Shown piece after piece: positions 41,545-50,864 of a DNA stretch of 64,000 nucleotides (position 1 is the stretch's first letter; every line of letters starts with the position of its first letter). A program made the translations under genes and the position numbers. The notes under the pieces were generated by a model. It was not told the origin of the DNA, searched no databases, and saw only the letters and a program-made list of their open reading frames with translations. Source of the DNA: Massilia sp. Root351 (GTDB lineage Bacteria; Pseudomonadota; Gammaproteobacteria; Burkholderiales; Burkholderiaceae_D); contig NZ_LMDJ01000010.1 of the NCBI RefSeq assembly GCF_001425045.1, forward strand, positions 1-64,000, read 5' to 3'.

Positions 41545-43395
41545 ATGCAAAACCATACCCCCCTGCGCTTGCTGTTGTGCGCGCTGCTGGCCCAGGCCGG
41601 AACCGCCCTGGCGCAAGACCCGCTCAGCTACGCCCGCTACGACCAGGTCCGCACCACGGACCTGCACCTGGACCTGAAGGCGGACTTCAGCAACAAGACC
41701 CTGAGCGGCTACGCCGAACTGACGCTGAACTGGCTCGACAAGTCGGCCCGCTCGCTGGTGCTCGACACGCGCCAGCTCAGCATCGCCAAGGTGCAGGTGC
41801 TGCAGCCGAACGGCCGCTGGAGCGCCGCCTCCTACATGATGGACAAGCCGGACGCCGAGAAGGGCCAGGCGCTGCGCATCGCGCTGGCCAACCAGCCGCA
41901 GAAAGTGCGCGTCTATTACCGCACCGCGCCCACCGCGTCCGCGCTGCAGTGGATGACGCCGCAGCAGACCATGTCCGGCAAGCGCCCCTTCATGTTCAGC
42001 CAGTCCGAAACCATCGACGCGCGTTCCTGGGCGCCGGTGCAGGACACGCCCGCCGTGCGCTTCACCTACAGCGCCCGGGTCGATGCGCCGTCCGGCCTGC
42101 GCGTGGTGATGAGCGCCGAGAACGACCCGCAGGGTACCGGCCAGGGCGGCTGGAAATTCAAGATGCCGCAGCCGATTCCGTCCTACCTGCTGGCCATCGC
42201 CATCGGCGAGATCGAAGTGCGCAGCCTGGGCCCGCGCACCGCCGTGTACGCCGAGCCGGCCCGCATCGACGCCGCCGCCTACGAGCTGGCCGACACCGAG
42301 AAGATGATCGACGCGGCCGAGTCGCTGTACGGCCCTTACCGCTGGGGACGTTACGACATGCTGGTGCTGCCGCCATCCTTCCCCATCGGCGGCATGGAAA
42401 ACCCGCGCATGACCTTCCTCACGCCCACCATGATCGCGGGCGACCGCAGCCTGGTCGACCTGATCGCGCACGAACTGGCGCACTCCTGGTCCGGCAACCT
42501 GGTCACCAACGCGTCGTGGAAGCACTGGTGGCTCAACGAGGGTTTCACCACCTACGTCACCACCCGCATCGTGGAAAGCCTGTACGGCGCCGAAGTGGCG
42601 CAGATGGGCCTGCAGCTGGAGCAGGAGGAGCTGTTCGCTTCGCTGAAGGACATCCCGGCGCCGAAGCAGGCGCTGATCACGCGCGACCCGGACACCGGCA
42701 GCGCCACCTACACCGACGAAGGCCTGGCCTATCCCAAGGGCGCCTGGCTGTTGCACACGCTGGAGCAGCGCGCCGGCCGCGCCGTGTTCGATCCTTTCCT
42801 GCGCGGCTGGTTCGACCAGCACGCCTTCCAGTCGGCCACCACCGAGCAGTTCCTGAGCTACCTGCAAAAAAACCTGCTGGCCCAGCATCCGGAAGTGATG
42901 GCGCAGACCGAGCTGGATGAGTGGCTGTACGGCGCCGGCGTGCCGGCCAGCGCCAAGCGCGTCACCTCGCCGCGCCTGGCCGGCCTGGACGCGCAGCGCG
43001 ACGCCTGGCTGGCGGGCGAGCTGGCCACCACCAGCCTGGCCACCAAGAACTGGATCGCCATCGAATGGATGCACTTCCTGAACGATATCGACGGCAAGGC
43101 CACGGCTGCGCAGCTGAAGGAGCTGGACCAGGCTTTCGGCCTGGCCAGGAGCGGCAACAATGAAGTGGCGTTCCGCTTCTACCTGGCGTCCGTCAAGGCG
43201 GGCTACGACGTGCGCGTGCCGCTCAACAGTTTCCTCATGAGCGTGGGCCGCAAGAAATTCGTGGTGCCGCTGTACACCGCGCTGCTGAAGAATCCGGCCG
43301 AGCGCGACTGGGCGCTGGCGCTGTACAAGCAGGCGCGCCCGCGCTACCACCCGGATACGCAAAAGGCGGTCGACCAGCTGCGGGACAAGAAATGA
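41545..43395 (+). CDS. Secreted M1 family metallopeptidase
   Basis: A 616-residue zinc aminopeptidase of the M1 (aminopeptidase N/LTA4 hydrolase) family. A signal peptide ends near residue 24 (GTALAQ), placing it in the periplasm or outside. The exopeptidase motif GGMENPRM and the zinc site HELAH (H309, H313) with E332 in NEGFTTY are all present. It lacks the long C-terminal domain of PepN. The stop overlaps the next gene by four bases, so a secreted peptidase and a secreted serine hydrolase are coupled. Confidence 0.94.
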   Translation: MQNHTPLRLLLCALLAQAGTALAQDPLSYARYDQVRTTDLHLDLKADFSNKTLSGYAELTLNWLDKSARSLVLDTRQLSIAKVQVLQPNGRWSAASYMMDKPDAEKGQALRIALANQPQKVRVYYRTAPTASALQWMTPQQTMSGKRPFMFSQSETIDARSWAPVQDTPAVRFTYSARVDAPSGLRVVMSAENDPQGTGQGGWKFKMPQPIPSYLLAIAIGEIEVRSLGPRTAVYAEPARIDAAAYELADTEKMIDAAESLYGPYRWGRYDMLVLPPSFPIGGMENPRMTFLTPTMIAGDRSLVDLIAHELAHSWSGNLVTNASWKHWWLNEGFTTYVTTRIVESLYGAEVAQMGLQLEQEELFASLKDIPAPKQALITRDPDTGSATYTDEGLAYPKGAWLLHTLEQRAGRAVFDPFLRGWFDQHAFQSATTEQFLSYLQKNLLAQHPEVMAQTELDEWLYGAGVPASAKRVTSPRLAGLDAQRDAWLAGELATTSLATKNWIAIEWMHFLNDIDGKATAAQLKELDQAFGLARSGNNEVAFRFYLASVKAGYDVRVPLNSFLMSVGRKKFVVPLYTALLKNPAERDWALALYKQARPRYHPDTQKAVDQLRDKK

Positions 43396-45065
43396 GCGCC
43401 GTGCGCACCATGTTGAACCGGAACTTGAACTCGAGCCGCATCCGCCTCGGCAAACCGGCCGCCGCCCTGGCGCTGGCCATCAGCGCCGGCGCCGCCTTCA
43501 GCGGCGCGGCATGGGCCCACGGCGAGGCCCCGGCCTCCCCGGTCCCGGCAGCAGCGTCGGCCGCCGCGCCGGCGGCGTTCGACCTGGACGCCGACGTCAA
43601 CCGTGTCCTGAGAACCTTCGACGTGCCCGGCATCGCCATTGCCATCGTCAAGGACGGCAAGGTGCTCGCCGCCAAGGGCTACGGTGTGCGCAAGCTGGGC
43701 GATCCGGCGCCGGTCACCGGCCGCACGCTGTTCGAGGTGGCCTCCAACTCCAAGGCCTTCACCGCCGCCGCACTGGCCATGCTGGTGGACGAGGGCAAGC
43801 TGAAATGGGACGACCCCGTCACCAGGCACCTGCCCGGTTTCCAGATGTACGATTCCTACGTCACCGGCGCCATGACCGTGCGCGACCTGCTGACCCACCG
43901 CAGCGGCCTGGGCCTCGGCGCGGGCGACTTGATGTGGTGGCCCACCTCCACTTTCACCAGCGACGAGATCATCGAGCGGCTGCGCTACATCAAGCCGGCC
44001 ACCAGCTTCCGCAACAGCTATGCCTACGACAACCTGCTCTACATCGTGGCCGGCAAGATCATCGCCGACAAGGCCGGCAAGCCATGGGGCGACGCGGTGC
44101 GCGAGCGCATCCTGGCGCCGCTGGGCATGGACGGCACCACCACCAGCGTGGCCGCCATGGTGCAAACGGCCGACTACTCGGCGCCCCACAGCAAGGTGGG
44201 CGAGGCTACCACCGTGGTCAAGCCGATGCCGGTGGAGAATGCGATCGGCGCGGTGGGCGTCAACACCAGCGCCGAGGACATCGCGCGCTGGATGAACATG
44301 CTGCTGAACGGCGGCAAGGCGCCGGACGGCAAGCAACTGCTCAGCGAGAAGCAGCTGGCCGAAATGTGGACCGCGCAAACACCGATGAAGATCAGCGAGC
44401 CGAAGCCGCCGCTGGCCGCCACCAAGCCGAACTTCGCCGCCTACGGCCTGGGCTTCCAGCTGCGCGACTATCGCGGCCGCAAGGTCGCCCTGCACGGCGG
44501 CGCGCTGCAAGGCTTCTACTCGCGCATGCTGCTGGTGCCGGAAGAGAAGCTGGGCATCGCCATCTTCACCAACGCCGAGAACAGCGGCGCGATGGCGGCG
44601 CTGCAATGGCGCCTGCTGGACCAGTACATGGACGCGCCGGCGACCGACTGGATCGGCATTGTCGCCGCCGACGAGCAAGCCAAGCACAAGGAAGAATTGG
44701 CGAAGGTGAGCAAGGCCGCCAGCGCGCGCGCGGCCAAGTCGCAGCCGTCGCTGTCGCTGGCCTCGTACGAGGGCGAGTACCAGGATGCCTGGTACGGCCT
44801 GGTGACCATCCAGCGCGAAGGCCGGAAGCAGGTCATGCGCTTTGTGAAAACGCCGGACCTGGTGGGCGAGCTGGAGCACTTCCAGCATGACACCTTCATC
44901 GTGCGCTGGCGCCAGCGCAACTTCAACGCGGACGCCTACGTCAGCTTCGCGCTGAACCCGGACGGCAGCATCGAGCGCATGAAGATGAAGCCGGTGTCGG
45001 CCGAGACGGATTTCAGCTACGACTTCGACGACCTGGACCTGAGGCCGGTGCCTGCCAAAAAGTAG
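43392..45065 (+). CDS. Secreted serine hydrolase, beta-lactamase class C fold, with DUF3471
   Basis: A 557-residue penicillin-binding-protein-like hydrolase. An N-terminal signal (hydrophobic near 22-42, ending GAAWAHGEA) precedes the catalytic domain: S118-x-x-K121 in ASNSKAF, Y212-x-N214 in YAYDNLL, and H368-G-G in LHGGALQG. A C-terminal DUF3471 domain begins near LASYEGEYQDAWYG (about 455). Such proteins are esterases or peptidases and often not true beta-lactamases. I use ATG 43392 because it overlaps the preceding stop; ATG 43410 is an alternative that gives a shorter signal. Confidence 0.9.
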   Translation: MSAVRTMLNRNLNSSRIRLGKPAAALALAISAGAAFSGAAWAHGEAPASPVPAAASAAAPAAFDLDADVNRVLRTFDVPGIAIAIVKDGKVLAAKGYGVRKLGDPAPVTGRTLFEVASNSKAFTAAALAMLVDEGKLKWDDPVTRHLPGFQMYDSYVTGAMTVRDLLTHRSGLGLGAGDLMWWPTSTFTSDEIIERLRYIKPATSFRNSYAYDNLLYIVAGKIIADKAGKPWGDAVRERILAPLGMDGTTTSVAAMVQTADYSAPHSKVGEATTVVKPMPVENAIGAVGVNTSAEDIARWMNMLLNGGKAPDGKQLLSEKQLAEMWTAQTPMKISEPKPPLAATKPNFAAYGLGFQLRDYRGRKVALHGGALQGFYSRMLLVPEEKLGIAIFTNAENSGAMAALQWRLLDQYMDAPATDWIGIVAADEQAKHKEELAKVSKAASARAAKSQPSLSLASYEGEYQDAWYGLVTIQREGRKQVMRFVKTPDLVGELEHFQHDTFIVRWRQRNFNADAYVSFALNPDGSIERMKMKPVSAETDFSYDFDDLDLRPVPAKK

Positions 45066-45092
45066 GGCGGGTTCGCGGAGCGTAAGCCGCCA

Positions 45093-45935
45093 TCACGGCT
45101 GCCGCAGCTCGAACACGCGGCGCTTGCGCGCCGTGATTTCCGCCATGCCGCGCTGGAAGGCGGGGATGCTGTTGAACAGGCGCTCGAAGCTGCCGTCCTT
45201 TTTCGCCAGGCGCAGCCCGCGCTCGATGCGCGCGGCCAGCTCCGGCCGGCTGCGGCTGACGAAGAAATAGAAAGGCACGCGGTAGTGCAGGAATATGGTG
45301 GACTCGACCTGCAACCCTTCGCCCGGGTGCTGCTCCAGCTCCGCCCACGCCTCCTGCGCGCCGCGCGGCATATAGTCGAAGCGTTTCACGCGCAGCATGG
45401 GGAACAGGTATTCATAGCCGCCGGAGGTTTCCACCGGCAAGCCGTTAAAGCGCAGCACCCCGGTCGATGGCCAGTTGGTGCCTGCGCCGGCCTTCAGCCG
45501 GCGCAGGTCGTCCAGCGTGCGCACCGCCGCGAAGCGCGGCGCGTCCTCGCTGCGGATCAGGAATACGCGGTAGTCGTTCAATTCCTTGATCAGTGAAATG
45601 CGCACCGGCAGCAGCTCGGCTTCGCGCTGGCGGTCGGTGCCGTCCCACATCACGTTGATTACGCCATTGTTTTTCAGTTCGGTATTGCGCCGCAAGCTGG
45701 TCAATTCCTGGCCGTAGTAGGCCAGCGCGTACGGGCCGTCGGAGGCCACGGTCTTGTCCAGGGCAAGCTTCAGCAGGCGGGGGAAATAGGCGGCATGCTC
45801 CTTCGCGCTGGGGGAGACGGCGGGCAGCACGAAGCGCTGTATGGCCGGCGGTGTCGCCGGCTGCGGCGCGGCTGCCGACCGCTGCGGCGCGCAGCAGGCC
45901 AGCAGCAGGGCCAGGGGAAAATAAAGCTGGTTCAT
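45093..45935 (-). CDS. Periplasmic solute-binding-like protein
   Basis: A 280-residue exported protein resembling family 3 (amino-acid-type) binding proteins. The N-terminus MNQLYFPLALLLACC has a hydrophobic core and a possible lipobox (LLAC). The body shows two-lobe features such as RTLDDLRRLKAG and a late FYFFVSRSRPELA. No permease or ATPase gene is adjacent, so it may be an orphan or a sensor. An alternative ATG at 45956 adds seven residues including an Arg, which would give a better n-region; neither start has a clear Shine-Dalgarno. Confidence 0.7.
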   Translation of the reverse strand: MNQLYFPLALLLACCAPQRSAAAPQPATPPAIQRFVLPAVSPSAKEHAAYFPRLLKLALDKTVASDGPYALAYYGQELTSLRRNTELKNNGVINVMWDGTDRQREAELLPVRISLIKELNDYRVFLIRSEDAPRFAAVRTLDDLRRLKAGAGTNWPSTGVLRFNGLPVETSGGYEYLFPMLRVKRFDYMPRGAQEAWAELEQHPGEGLQVESTIFLHYRVPFYFFVSRSRPELAARIERGLRLAKKDGSFERLFNSIPAFQRGMAEITARKRRVFELRQP

Positions 45936-45985
45936 CACGCCGCTATAGTAGCGCATGGCGGCGTGATGCGGCCGGATGCAAGCGC

Positions 45986-46678
45986 TTAGTTCTTGGCCTC
46001 ATCGGCGATGAGGCGGTACACCAGCGCGCCCAGCACGGCGCCGGCGATCGGCGCCAGCCAGAACAGCCACAGCTGGCTTACCGCCCAGTCGCCCACATAC
46101 ACGCCCACACCGGTGCTGCGCGCCGGGTTGACCGAGGTGTTGGTGACAGGGATGCTGATCAGGTGGATCAGCGTCAGCGCCAGGCCGATCGGCAGCGGGG
46201 CGAAGCCGGCCGGCGCGCGGCGGTCGGTGGCGCCCAGGATCACGATCAGGAACATCATCGTCATCACCACTTCCGTCACCAGCGCGGCGGTCAGCGAATA
46301 GCCGCCCGGCGAATGCTCGCCGTAGCCGTTGGAGGCCAGGCCGCCGGCCAGGCTGAAGCCCGCCTTGCCGCTGGCGATCAGGTACAGCACGCCGCCGGCG
46401 GCGATGGCGCCCAGCACCTGCGCCACGATGTAGGGCAGCAGCTTGCTGGCCGGGAAGCGGCCGCCGGCCCACAGGCCGATCGATACCGCCGGATTCAGGT
46501 GGCAACCCGAGATGTGGCCGATGGCATAAGCCATGGTCAGCACCGTCAGGCCAAACGCCAGCGACACGCCCAGCAGGCCGATGCCGACCCCGGGAAACGC
46601 CGCCGCCAGCACCGCGCTGCCGCAGCCGCCCAGCACCAGCCAGAAGGTGCCGACAAACTCTGCGCCATATGCTTTCAT
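45986..46678 (-). CDS. aqpZ: Aquaporin Z
   Basis: A 230-residue water channel of six helices. Both NPA half-helix motifs are present (HLNPAVSIG and VNPARSTG), with the aromatic/arginine filter residues expected for a water-selective AqpZ (the Arg follows the second NPA). The start [20 protein letters not shown] is typical, preceded by AAGGGG. It is followed after 50 nt by the solute-binding-like gene in the same direction. Confidence 0.96.
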   Translation of the reverse strand: MKAYGAEFVGTFWLVLGGCGSAVLAAAFPGVGIGLLGVSLAFGLTVLTMAYAIGHISGCHLNPAVSIGLWAGGRFPASKLLPYIVAQVLGAIAAGGVLYLIASGKAGFSLAGGLASNGYGEHSPGGYSLTAALVTEVVMTMMFLIVILGATDRRAPAGFAPLPIGLALTLIHLISIPVTNTSVNPARSTGVGVYVGDWAVSQLWLFWLAPIAGAVLGALVYRLIADEAKN

Positions 46679-46780
46679 AGATACCCCTTAGTAAATTTAA
46701 CGAATTAACAATTTATACCGGGGTGCAAGAAATGTCCATCCTTCGATGCGGCAGCGCCCTGCAAACAGCCAGCGCTCAGC

Positions 46781-47587
46781 CTATGGCTTGACGAACTTGA
46801 GCGTCATGCGGTCGCTCTCGCCGATGGCCTGGTACTTGGCGCGGTCCTTGTCCTTGTTGGTGTAGGTGGGCGGCAGCGCCCATACGCCGTTTTCGTGATC
46901 GGCCTTGTCTTTCGGGTTGGCGTTGATTTCCGACCGGGCCGCCAGCTTGAAGCCTGCGCTCTCCGCCAGTTTGATGACATAGGCTTCGTGCACGTAGCCC
47001 GAACTGGCCTTGTCGTCCTGCTTCATGCCGGCCGGCAGGCGGTGCTCCACCACGCCGAACACGCCGCCCGGCTTCAGCGTGTCGTACACGCTGGCGAACA
47101 GCATCTTCAGGCTGGCGTCGCCGTTGCCGATCCAGTTGTGGATGTTGCGGAAGGTGAGCACCATGTCCGCGCTGCCTTTCGGCGCGTAGCTGTATACATT
47201 GTTGTTCGGCTCGAAGGCGCCCAGCACCACCTTGTCATAGGAGGCCGGCACCGCGTTCAGGCGGTCCTGGAAGCGGGCGGCGGCCTTGCGCACGTTCTCG
47301 GTGGCCGAGCCGGGCGTGCTGCCGGCGGCGATCAGCTTGCCGTCCTTGCGCAGGTAGGGGCCGAGGATCTCGGTGTACCAGCCGCCGCCCGGCGCCAGTT
47401 CCACCACGGTCATGTTGGGCTGGATGCCGAAGAAGGTCAGCGTTTCATATGGGTGGCGGGCGGCGTCGCGCGCCACGTTGGCCGGCGTGCGCGCGGTGTT
47501 GGCGATGGCTGCCTTGAGCGCGTCGTCGGCCAGCGCAGGGGCGGCCAGGCCACAGGCGATCACTGCGCCGAGTATGAATTGTTTCAT
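46781..47587 (-). CDS. Exported class I methyltransferase-like protein
   Basis: A 268-residue protein with a clear Sec signal peptide (MKQFILGAVIACGLAAPALA) followed by a Rossmann methyltransferase-like domain: motif I VVELAPGGGWYTEILGPYL, then DMVLTFRNIHNW and LKPGGVFGVVEHR. It resembles the COG4798 predicted methyltransferases. SAM is not expected in the periplasm, so its exported location is puzzling. A sigma-70 promoter (47633-47661) and CTGGAGAC precede ATG 47587. It is divergent from the TldD/E cluster. Confidence 0.85.
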   Translation of the reverse strand: MKQFILGAVIACGLAAPALADDALKAAIANTARTPANVARDAARHPYETLTFFGIQPNMTVVELAPGGGWYTEILGPYLRKDGKLIAAGSTPGSATENVRKAAARFQDRLNAVPASYDKVVLGAFEPNNNVYSYAPKGSADMVLTFRNIHNWIGNGDASLKMLFASVYDTLKPGGVFGVVEHRLPAGMKQDDKASSGYVHEAYVIKLAESAGFKLAARSEINANPKDKADHENGVWALPPTYTNKDKDRAKYQAIGESDRMTLKFVKP

Positions 47588-47632
47588 GCATGTCTCCAGG
47601 TTGTTGACGACGCGTGGCGGTCGTCTGCGCCG

Positions 47633-47661
47633 ATCATCGGGGAACTCGCTGGTCGGGTCAA
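47633..47661 (-). promoter_or_regulatory. Sigma-70 promoter of the exported methyltransferase gene
   Basis: On the minus strand TTGACC (47661-47656), a 17-bp spacer and GATGAT (47638-47633) give 5 of 6 and 4 of 6 matches. The transcript would start about 39 nt before the ATG. Confidence 0.55.
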
Positions 47662-47673
47662 GCAGATTCGACA

Positions 47674-47731
47674 GTGTCCGCGCCGCCCCGTCCGGACACC
47701 GGGCGGACACTCGCGCGGACACTTCGGACAC
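47674..47731 (+). promoter_or_regulatory. Array of CGGACAC boxes, putative enhancer for sigma-54 activator
   Basis: Four direct CGGACAC copies start at 47693, 47704, 47716 and 47725 (steps of 11, 12 and 9 bp), and one inverted copy GTGTCCG lies at 47674-47680. The array lies 75-130 bp upstream of a sigma-54-type -24/-12 element, the normal place for activator sites. The near-helical spacing suggests binding on one face of the DNA. It also lies upstream of the divergent methyltransferase promoter. Confidence 0.65.
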
Positions 47732-47805
47732 CCGCGGCTTGCGTCGCGCAAGCCGGTATCGGCCTGCGTGCTGGAGTGGGGCGGCGGCGCCGAAAACATT
47801 TGCAA

Positions 47806-47820
47806 TGGCATAAAACTTGC
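47806..47820 (+). promoter_or_regulatory. Sigma-54 (RpoN) promoter of the TldD/E cluster
   Basis: TGGCATAAAACTTGC matches the RpoN consensus TGGCAC-N5-TTGC with only the sixth base different and the required 10-bp gap between GG and GC. The start of transcription would be near 47832, 30 nt before ATG 47862. Confidence 0.72.
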
Positions 47821-47861
47821 GTCATGGTGTGCTTTCCGGCGAAGGTTCTTTTGGAGAGATT

Positions 47862-49499
47862 ATGGAACGACGTGCATTCCTCAATATCAGTGGTTTGGCC
47901 CTGGGCACGATGCTGCTGCCCGCATACGGCAGGGCGATCGCGGCCGAAGAGCTGCTCAAGCCGGCGGACACCGCCTTCAAGAAAATGCTGGCCGATACGG
48001 CCATGACGGCCGCCACCCAGGCCGGCGCCAGCTACTGCGACGTGCGCATCGGCCGCTACCTGAACCAGTTCCTCACCACGCGCGACCTGAACGTGGAGAA
48101 CATCACCAATACCGAATCGGCCGGCGTCGGCGTGCGCGTCATTGCCCACGGCGCCTACGGCTTTGCCGCCACCAGCGACGTCTCGCCGGACGGCGTGGCG
48201 GGCGCGGCGCGCCAGGCGGTGGCCATCGCCAAGGCCAACTCCAGGCTGCAAAGCACGCCGCTGCAGCTGGCGCCGGTGACCGGCGCCGGCACCGTGTCCT
48301 GGGCCACGCCCTACAAGAAGGACTGGCGCGCGGTGCCGATCAAGGAAAAGGCCGAGCTGCTCATCGCCGGCAACAAGGCCGGCCTGGACGCGGGCGCCAG
48401 CTTCATGCAGTCCTTGCTGTTCCAGGTGAACCAGCAGAAGTACTTCGCTTCCACCGACGGCTCCTATATCGACCAGGACCTGCACCGCCTGTGGGTGCCG
48501 TTCTTTGCCACCGCCGTCGACAAGGGCACCGGCAAATTCCGTTCGCGTTCCGGCCTGTCGTCGCCGGTCGGCATGGGCTACGAATACCTGGACGCGCGCA
48601 AGGAGGACAAGTTCCAGGCCGCCGGCGGCGTCACCACGCTGTACCGCAACTCCTACGACCTGATCGAGGACGCCCGCAACGCCGGCAAGCAGGCCAAGGC
48701 CAAGCTGTCGGCCAAGTCGGTCGAGCCGGGCAAGTACGACCTGGTGCTCAGTCCCGAGCACATGTGGCTCACCATCCATGAATCCGTGGGCCACCCGACG
48801 GAACTGGACCGCGTGCTCGGCTACGAAGCCAATTTCGCCGGCACCAGCTTCGCCACGCTGGACAAGTGGCAATCGAAAAAATTCAAGTACGGCTCGGACA
48901 TCGTCAACATCGTCGCCGACAAGACCGCCCCGGGTTCGCTGGGCGCGGTCGGCTACGACGACGAAGGCGTGAAGTGCAAGCGCTGGGACATCATCCGCGA
49001 CGGCGTGCTGGTGAACTACCAGGCCACGCGCGACCAGGCCCACATCATCGGCGAGAAGGAATCGCACGGCTGCTCGTACGCGGACAGCTGGAGCAGCGTG
49101 CAGTTCCAGCGCATGCCCAACGTGTCGCTGGAGGCGGGCAAGAAGAAGCTCACGCCGGACGACATGATCAAGGACGTCAAGAAGGGCATCTACATCGTCG
49201 GCGACGGTTCCTTCTCGATCGACCAGCAGCGCTACAACTTCCAGTTCGGCGGCCAGCTGTTCTACGAAATCAAGGACGGCAAGATCACCCGGCCGCTGGA
49301 AGACGTGGCCTACCAGTCCAACACCCAGGAATTCTGGAACGCCTGCTCCGCCATGTGCGACGAGCGCGACTGGCGCATGGGCGGCTCCTTCTTCGACGGC
49401 AAGGGCCAGCCGTCGCAGTCGTCCATCGTCTCGCACGGTTCGAGCACCACGCGTTTCAACGGCATCAACGTGATCAACACCGCCCGCAAGATCGGATAA
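47862..49499 (+). CDS. Tat-exported TldD family metalloprotease (copy 1)
   Basis: A 545-residue TldD-family protein. The N-terminus MERRAFLNISGLALGTMLLP is a twin-arginine signal, with a likely cleavage near AIAA, so it should work outside the cytoplasm; ordinary TldD is cytoplasmic. The metal motif HESVGH begins at H306, with E307 and H311. Near the C-terminus where family members have CGK(x)GQ, this protein has DGKGQ (D512), so the usual Cys ligand seems replaced. GGAGAGA precedes the start. It forms a pair with the TldE gene 15 nt downstream. Confidence 0.88.
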   Translation: MERRAFLNISGLALGTMLLPAYGRAIAAEELLKPADTAFKKMLADTAMTAATQAGASYCDVRIGRYLNQFLTTRDLNVENITNTESAGVGVRVIAHGAYGFAATSDVSPDGVAGAARQAVAIAKANSRLQSTPLQLAPVTGAGTVSWATPYKKDWRAVPIKEKAELLIAGNKAGLDAGASFMQSLLFQVNQQKYFASTDGSYIDQDLHRLWVPFFATAVDKGTGKFRSRSGLSSPVGMGYEYLDARKEDKFQAAGGVTTLYRNSYDLIEDARNAGKQAKAKLSAKSVEPGKYDLVLSPEHMWLTIHESVGHPTELDRVLGYEANFAGTSFATLDKWQSKKFKYGSDIVNIVADKTAPGSLGAVGYDDEGVKCKRWDIIRDGVLVNYQATRDQAHIIGEKESHGCSYADSWSSVQFQRMPNVSLEAGKKKLTPDDMIKDVKKGIYIVGDGSFSIDQQRYNFQFGGQLFYEIKDGKITRPLEDVAYQSNTQEFWNACSAMCDERDWRMGGSFFDGKGQPSQSSIVSHGSSTTRFNGINVINTARKIG

Positions 49500-49514
49500 G
49501 GACAGGACGACGAC

Positions 49515-50852
49515 ATGAAGATTTTGAGTCAGGAAGAAACCAAGCGCATTTGCGACAAAGTGCTGTCCCTGTCCAAGGGCGACGAGTGCGAAGTGAAGGT
49601 CACCGGCAGCCGCACCGGCAATATCCGCTATGCGCGCAACGCGGTCTCCACCGCCGGCCTGGTGGAAGACAGCCAGCTGGCCGTGGCGGTATCGTTCGGC
49701 AAGAAGCAGGGCGTGGCCACCATCAACGAGTTCGACGACAAGTCGCTGGAAAAAGCCGTGCGCCGCGCGGAAGACCTGGCGCGCCTGGCGCCGGACAATC
49801 CCGAGTTCATGCCCACCGTATCGAAGCAGGAATACAAGGCCAGCAACACCTACAGCAAAAGCACGGCGGCCATCGACCCCGACTTCCGCGCGCAGGTGGC
49901 CGCCTACAGCATCGAAAACAGCCGCAAGAACAAGCTGCAGGCGGCCGGCTTCTTTACCGACAGCACTTCCTTCGAGGCCATCGCCAACTCCAGGGGCGTG
50001 TTCGGCCACCAGGAAGAAACCGGCGTAAACTTCACGCTCACGGTGCGCACCGAGGACGGGCGCGGTTCCGGCTGGGTACGGCGCGACGCCGGCGACGTGA
50101 ACAAGTTCGACGCGCGCGAAGCGTCCGACGTGGCGATCGAAAAGGCGCTGCGCTCGGTGGACGCCAAGGCGCTGGAGCCGGGCCGCTACACGGTGATCCT
50201 GGAACCGGCCGCCACCTCCGATCTGCTGGCTTATATGTTCAGCGCCCTCGATGCGCGCAGCGCGGACGAAGGCCGCAGCTTCCTGTCCAAGAAGGGCGGC
50301 GCCAACCGCCTGGGCGACAAGCTGTTCGACGAGCAGGTCAACATCTGGTCCGACCCGTGGGACAAGGACATCGCCGTCACGCCGTGGGACAACAACACCT
50401 ACCTGGCGCGCGAGCGCATGGACATCATCAAGAACGGCAAGGTCGCCGCGCTGGACTATTCGCGCTACTGGGCGCAGAAGCAGGGCAAGCGCGCCGTCGG
50501 CTCGCCGGGCAACTTCATCATGGCTGGCACCAGCAAGGAAACGGCGGAGCTGATCGCCAACACCAAGAAGGGCGTGCTGGTCACGCGCACCTGGTACATC
50601 CGCATGGTGGACCCGCAATCGCTGCTGCTCACCGGCCTCACGCGCGACGGCACTTTCTACATCGAGAACGGCAAGATCAAGCACCCGATCAAGAACTTCC
50701 GCTTCAACGAAAGCCCGGTCACCATGCTGAACAACATCGAGGAGCTGGGCAAGCCGGTGATACTGGGCGGCGACGAGTCGCCGTACAAATTGCTGATTCC
50801 GGCGATGAAAGTGCGCGACTTTAACTTCACGTCCCTGTCGGACGCGGTGTAA
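49515..50852 (+). CDS. TldE/PmbA family protein (copy 1)
   Basis: A 445-residue TldE-type partner. TldD and TldE form a heterodimeric peptidase in which TldE supplies structure and substrate channel but no metal site. Visible family traits include the N-terminal [29 protein letters not shown] and the C-terminal [19 protein letters not shown]. There is no signal peptide, although both TldD partners have Tat signals. It follows TldD1 and precedes TldD2 by 12 nt in one operon. Confidence 0.87.
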   Translation: MKILSQEETKRICDKVLSLSKGDECEVKVTGSRTGNIRYARNAVSTAGLVEDSQLAVAVSFGKKQGVATINEFDDKSLEKAVRRAEDLARLAPDNPEFMPTVSKQEYKASNTYSKSTAAIDPDFRAQVAAYSIENSRKNKLQAAGFFTDSTSFEAIANSRGVFGHQEETGVNFTLTVRTEDGRGSGWVRRDAGDVNKFDAREASDVAIEKALRSVDAKALEPGRYTVILEPAATSDLLAYMFSALDARSADEGRSFLSKKGGANRLGDKLFDEQVNIWSDPWDKDIAVTPWDNNTYLARERMDIIKNGKVAALDYSRYWAQKQGKRAVGSPGNFIMAGTSKETAELIANTKKGVLVTRTWYIRMVDPQSLLLTGLTRDGTFYIENGKIKHPIKNFRFNESPVTMLNNIEELGKPVILGGDESPYKLLIPAMKVRDFNFTSLSDAV

Positions 50853-50864
50853 TCAGGAGAGATT

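Noticed and set aside
43392..45065. Serine hydrolase as an antibiotic-resistance beta-lactamase
   Set aside because: The fold and motifs are shared, but the DUF3471 tail and coupling to a secreted aminopeptidase fit an esterase/peptidase; no resistance context is seen.
47674..47731. CGGACAC repeats as a CRISPR-like array
   Set aside because: The 7-bp units are far too short, the gaps are 2-5 bp, and there are no cas genes; regulatory boxes fit better.
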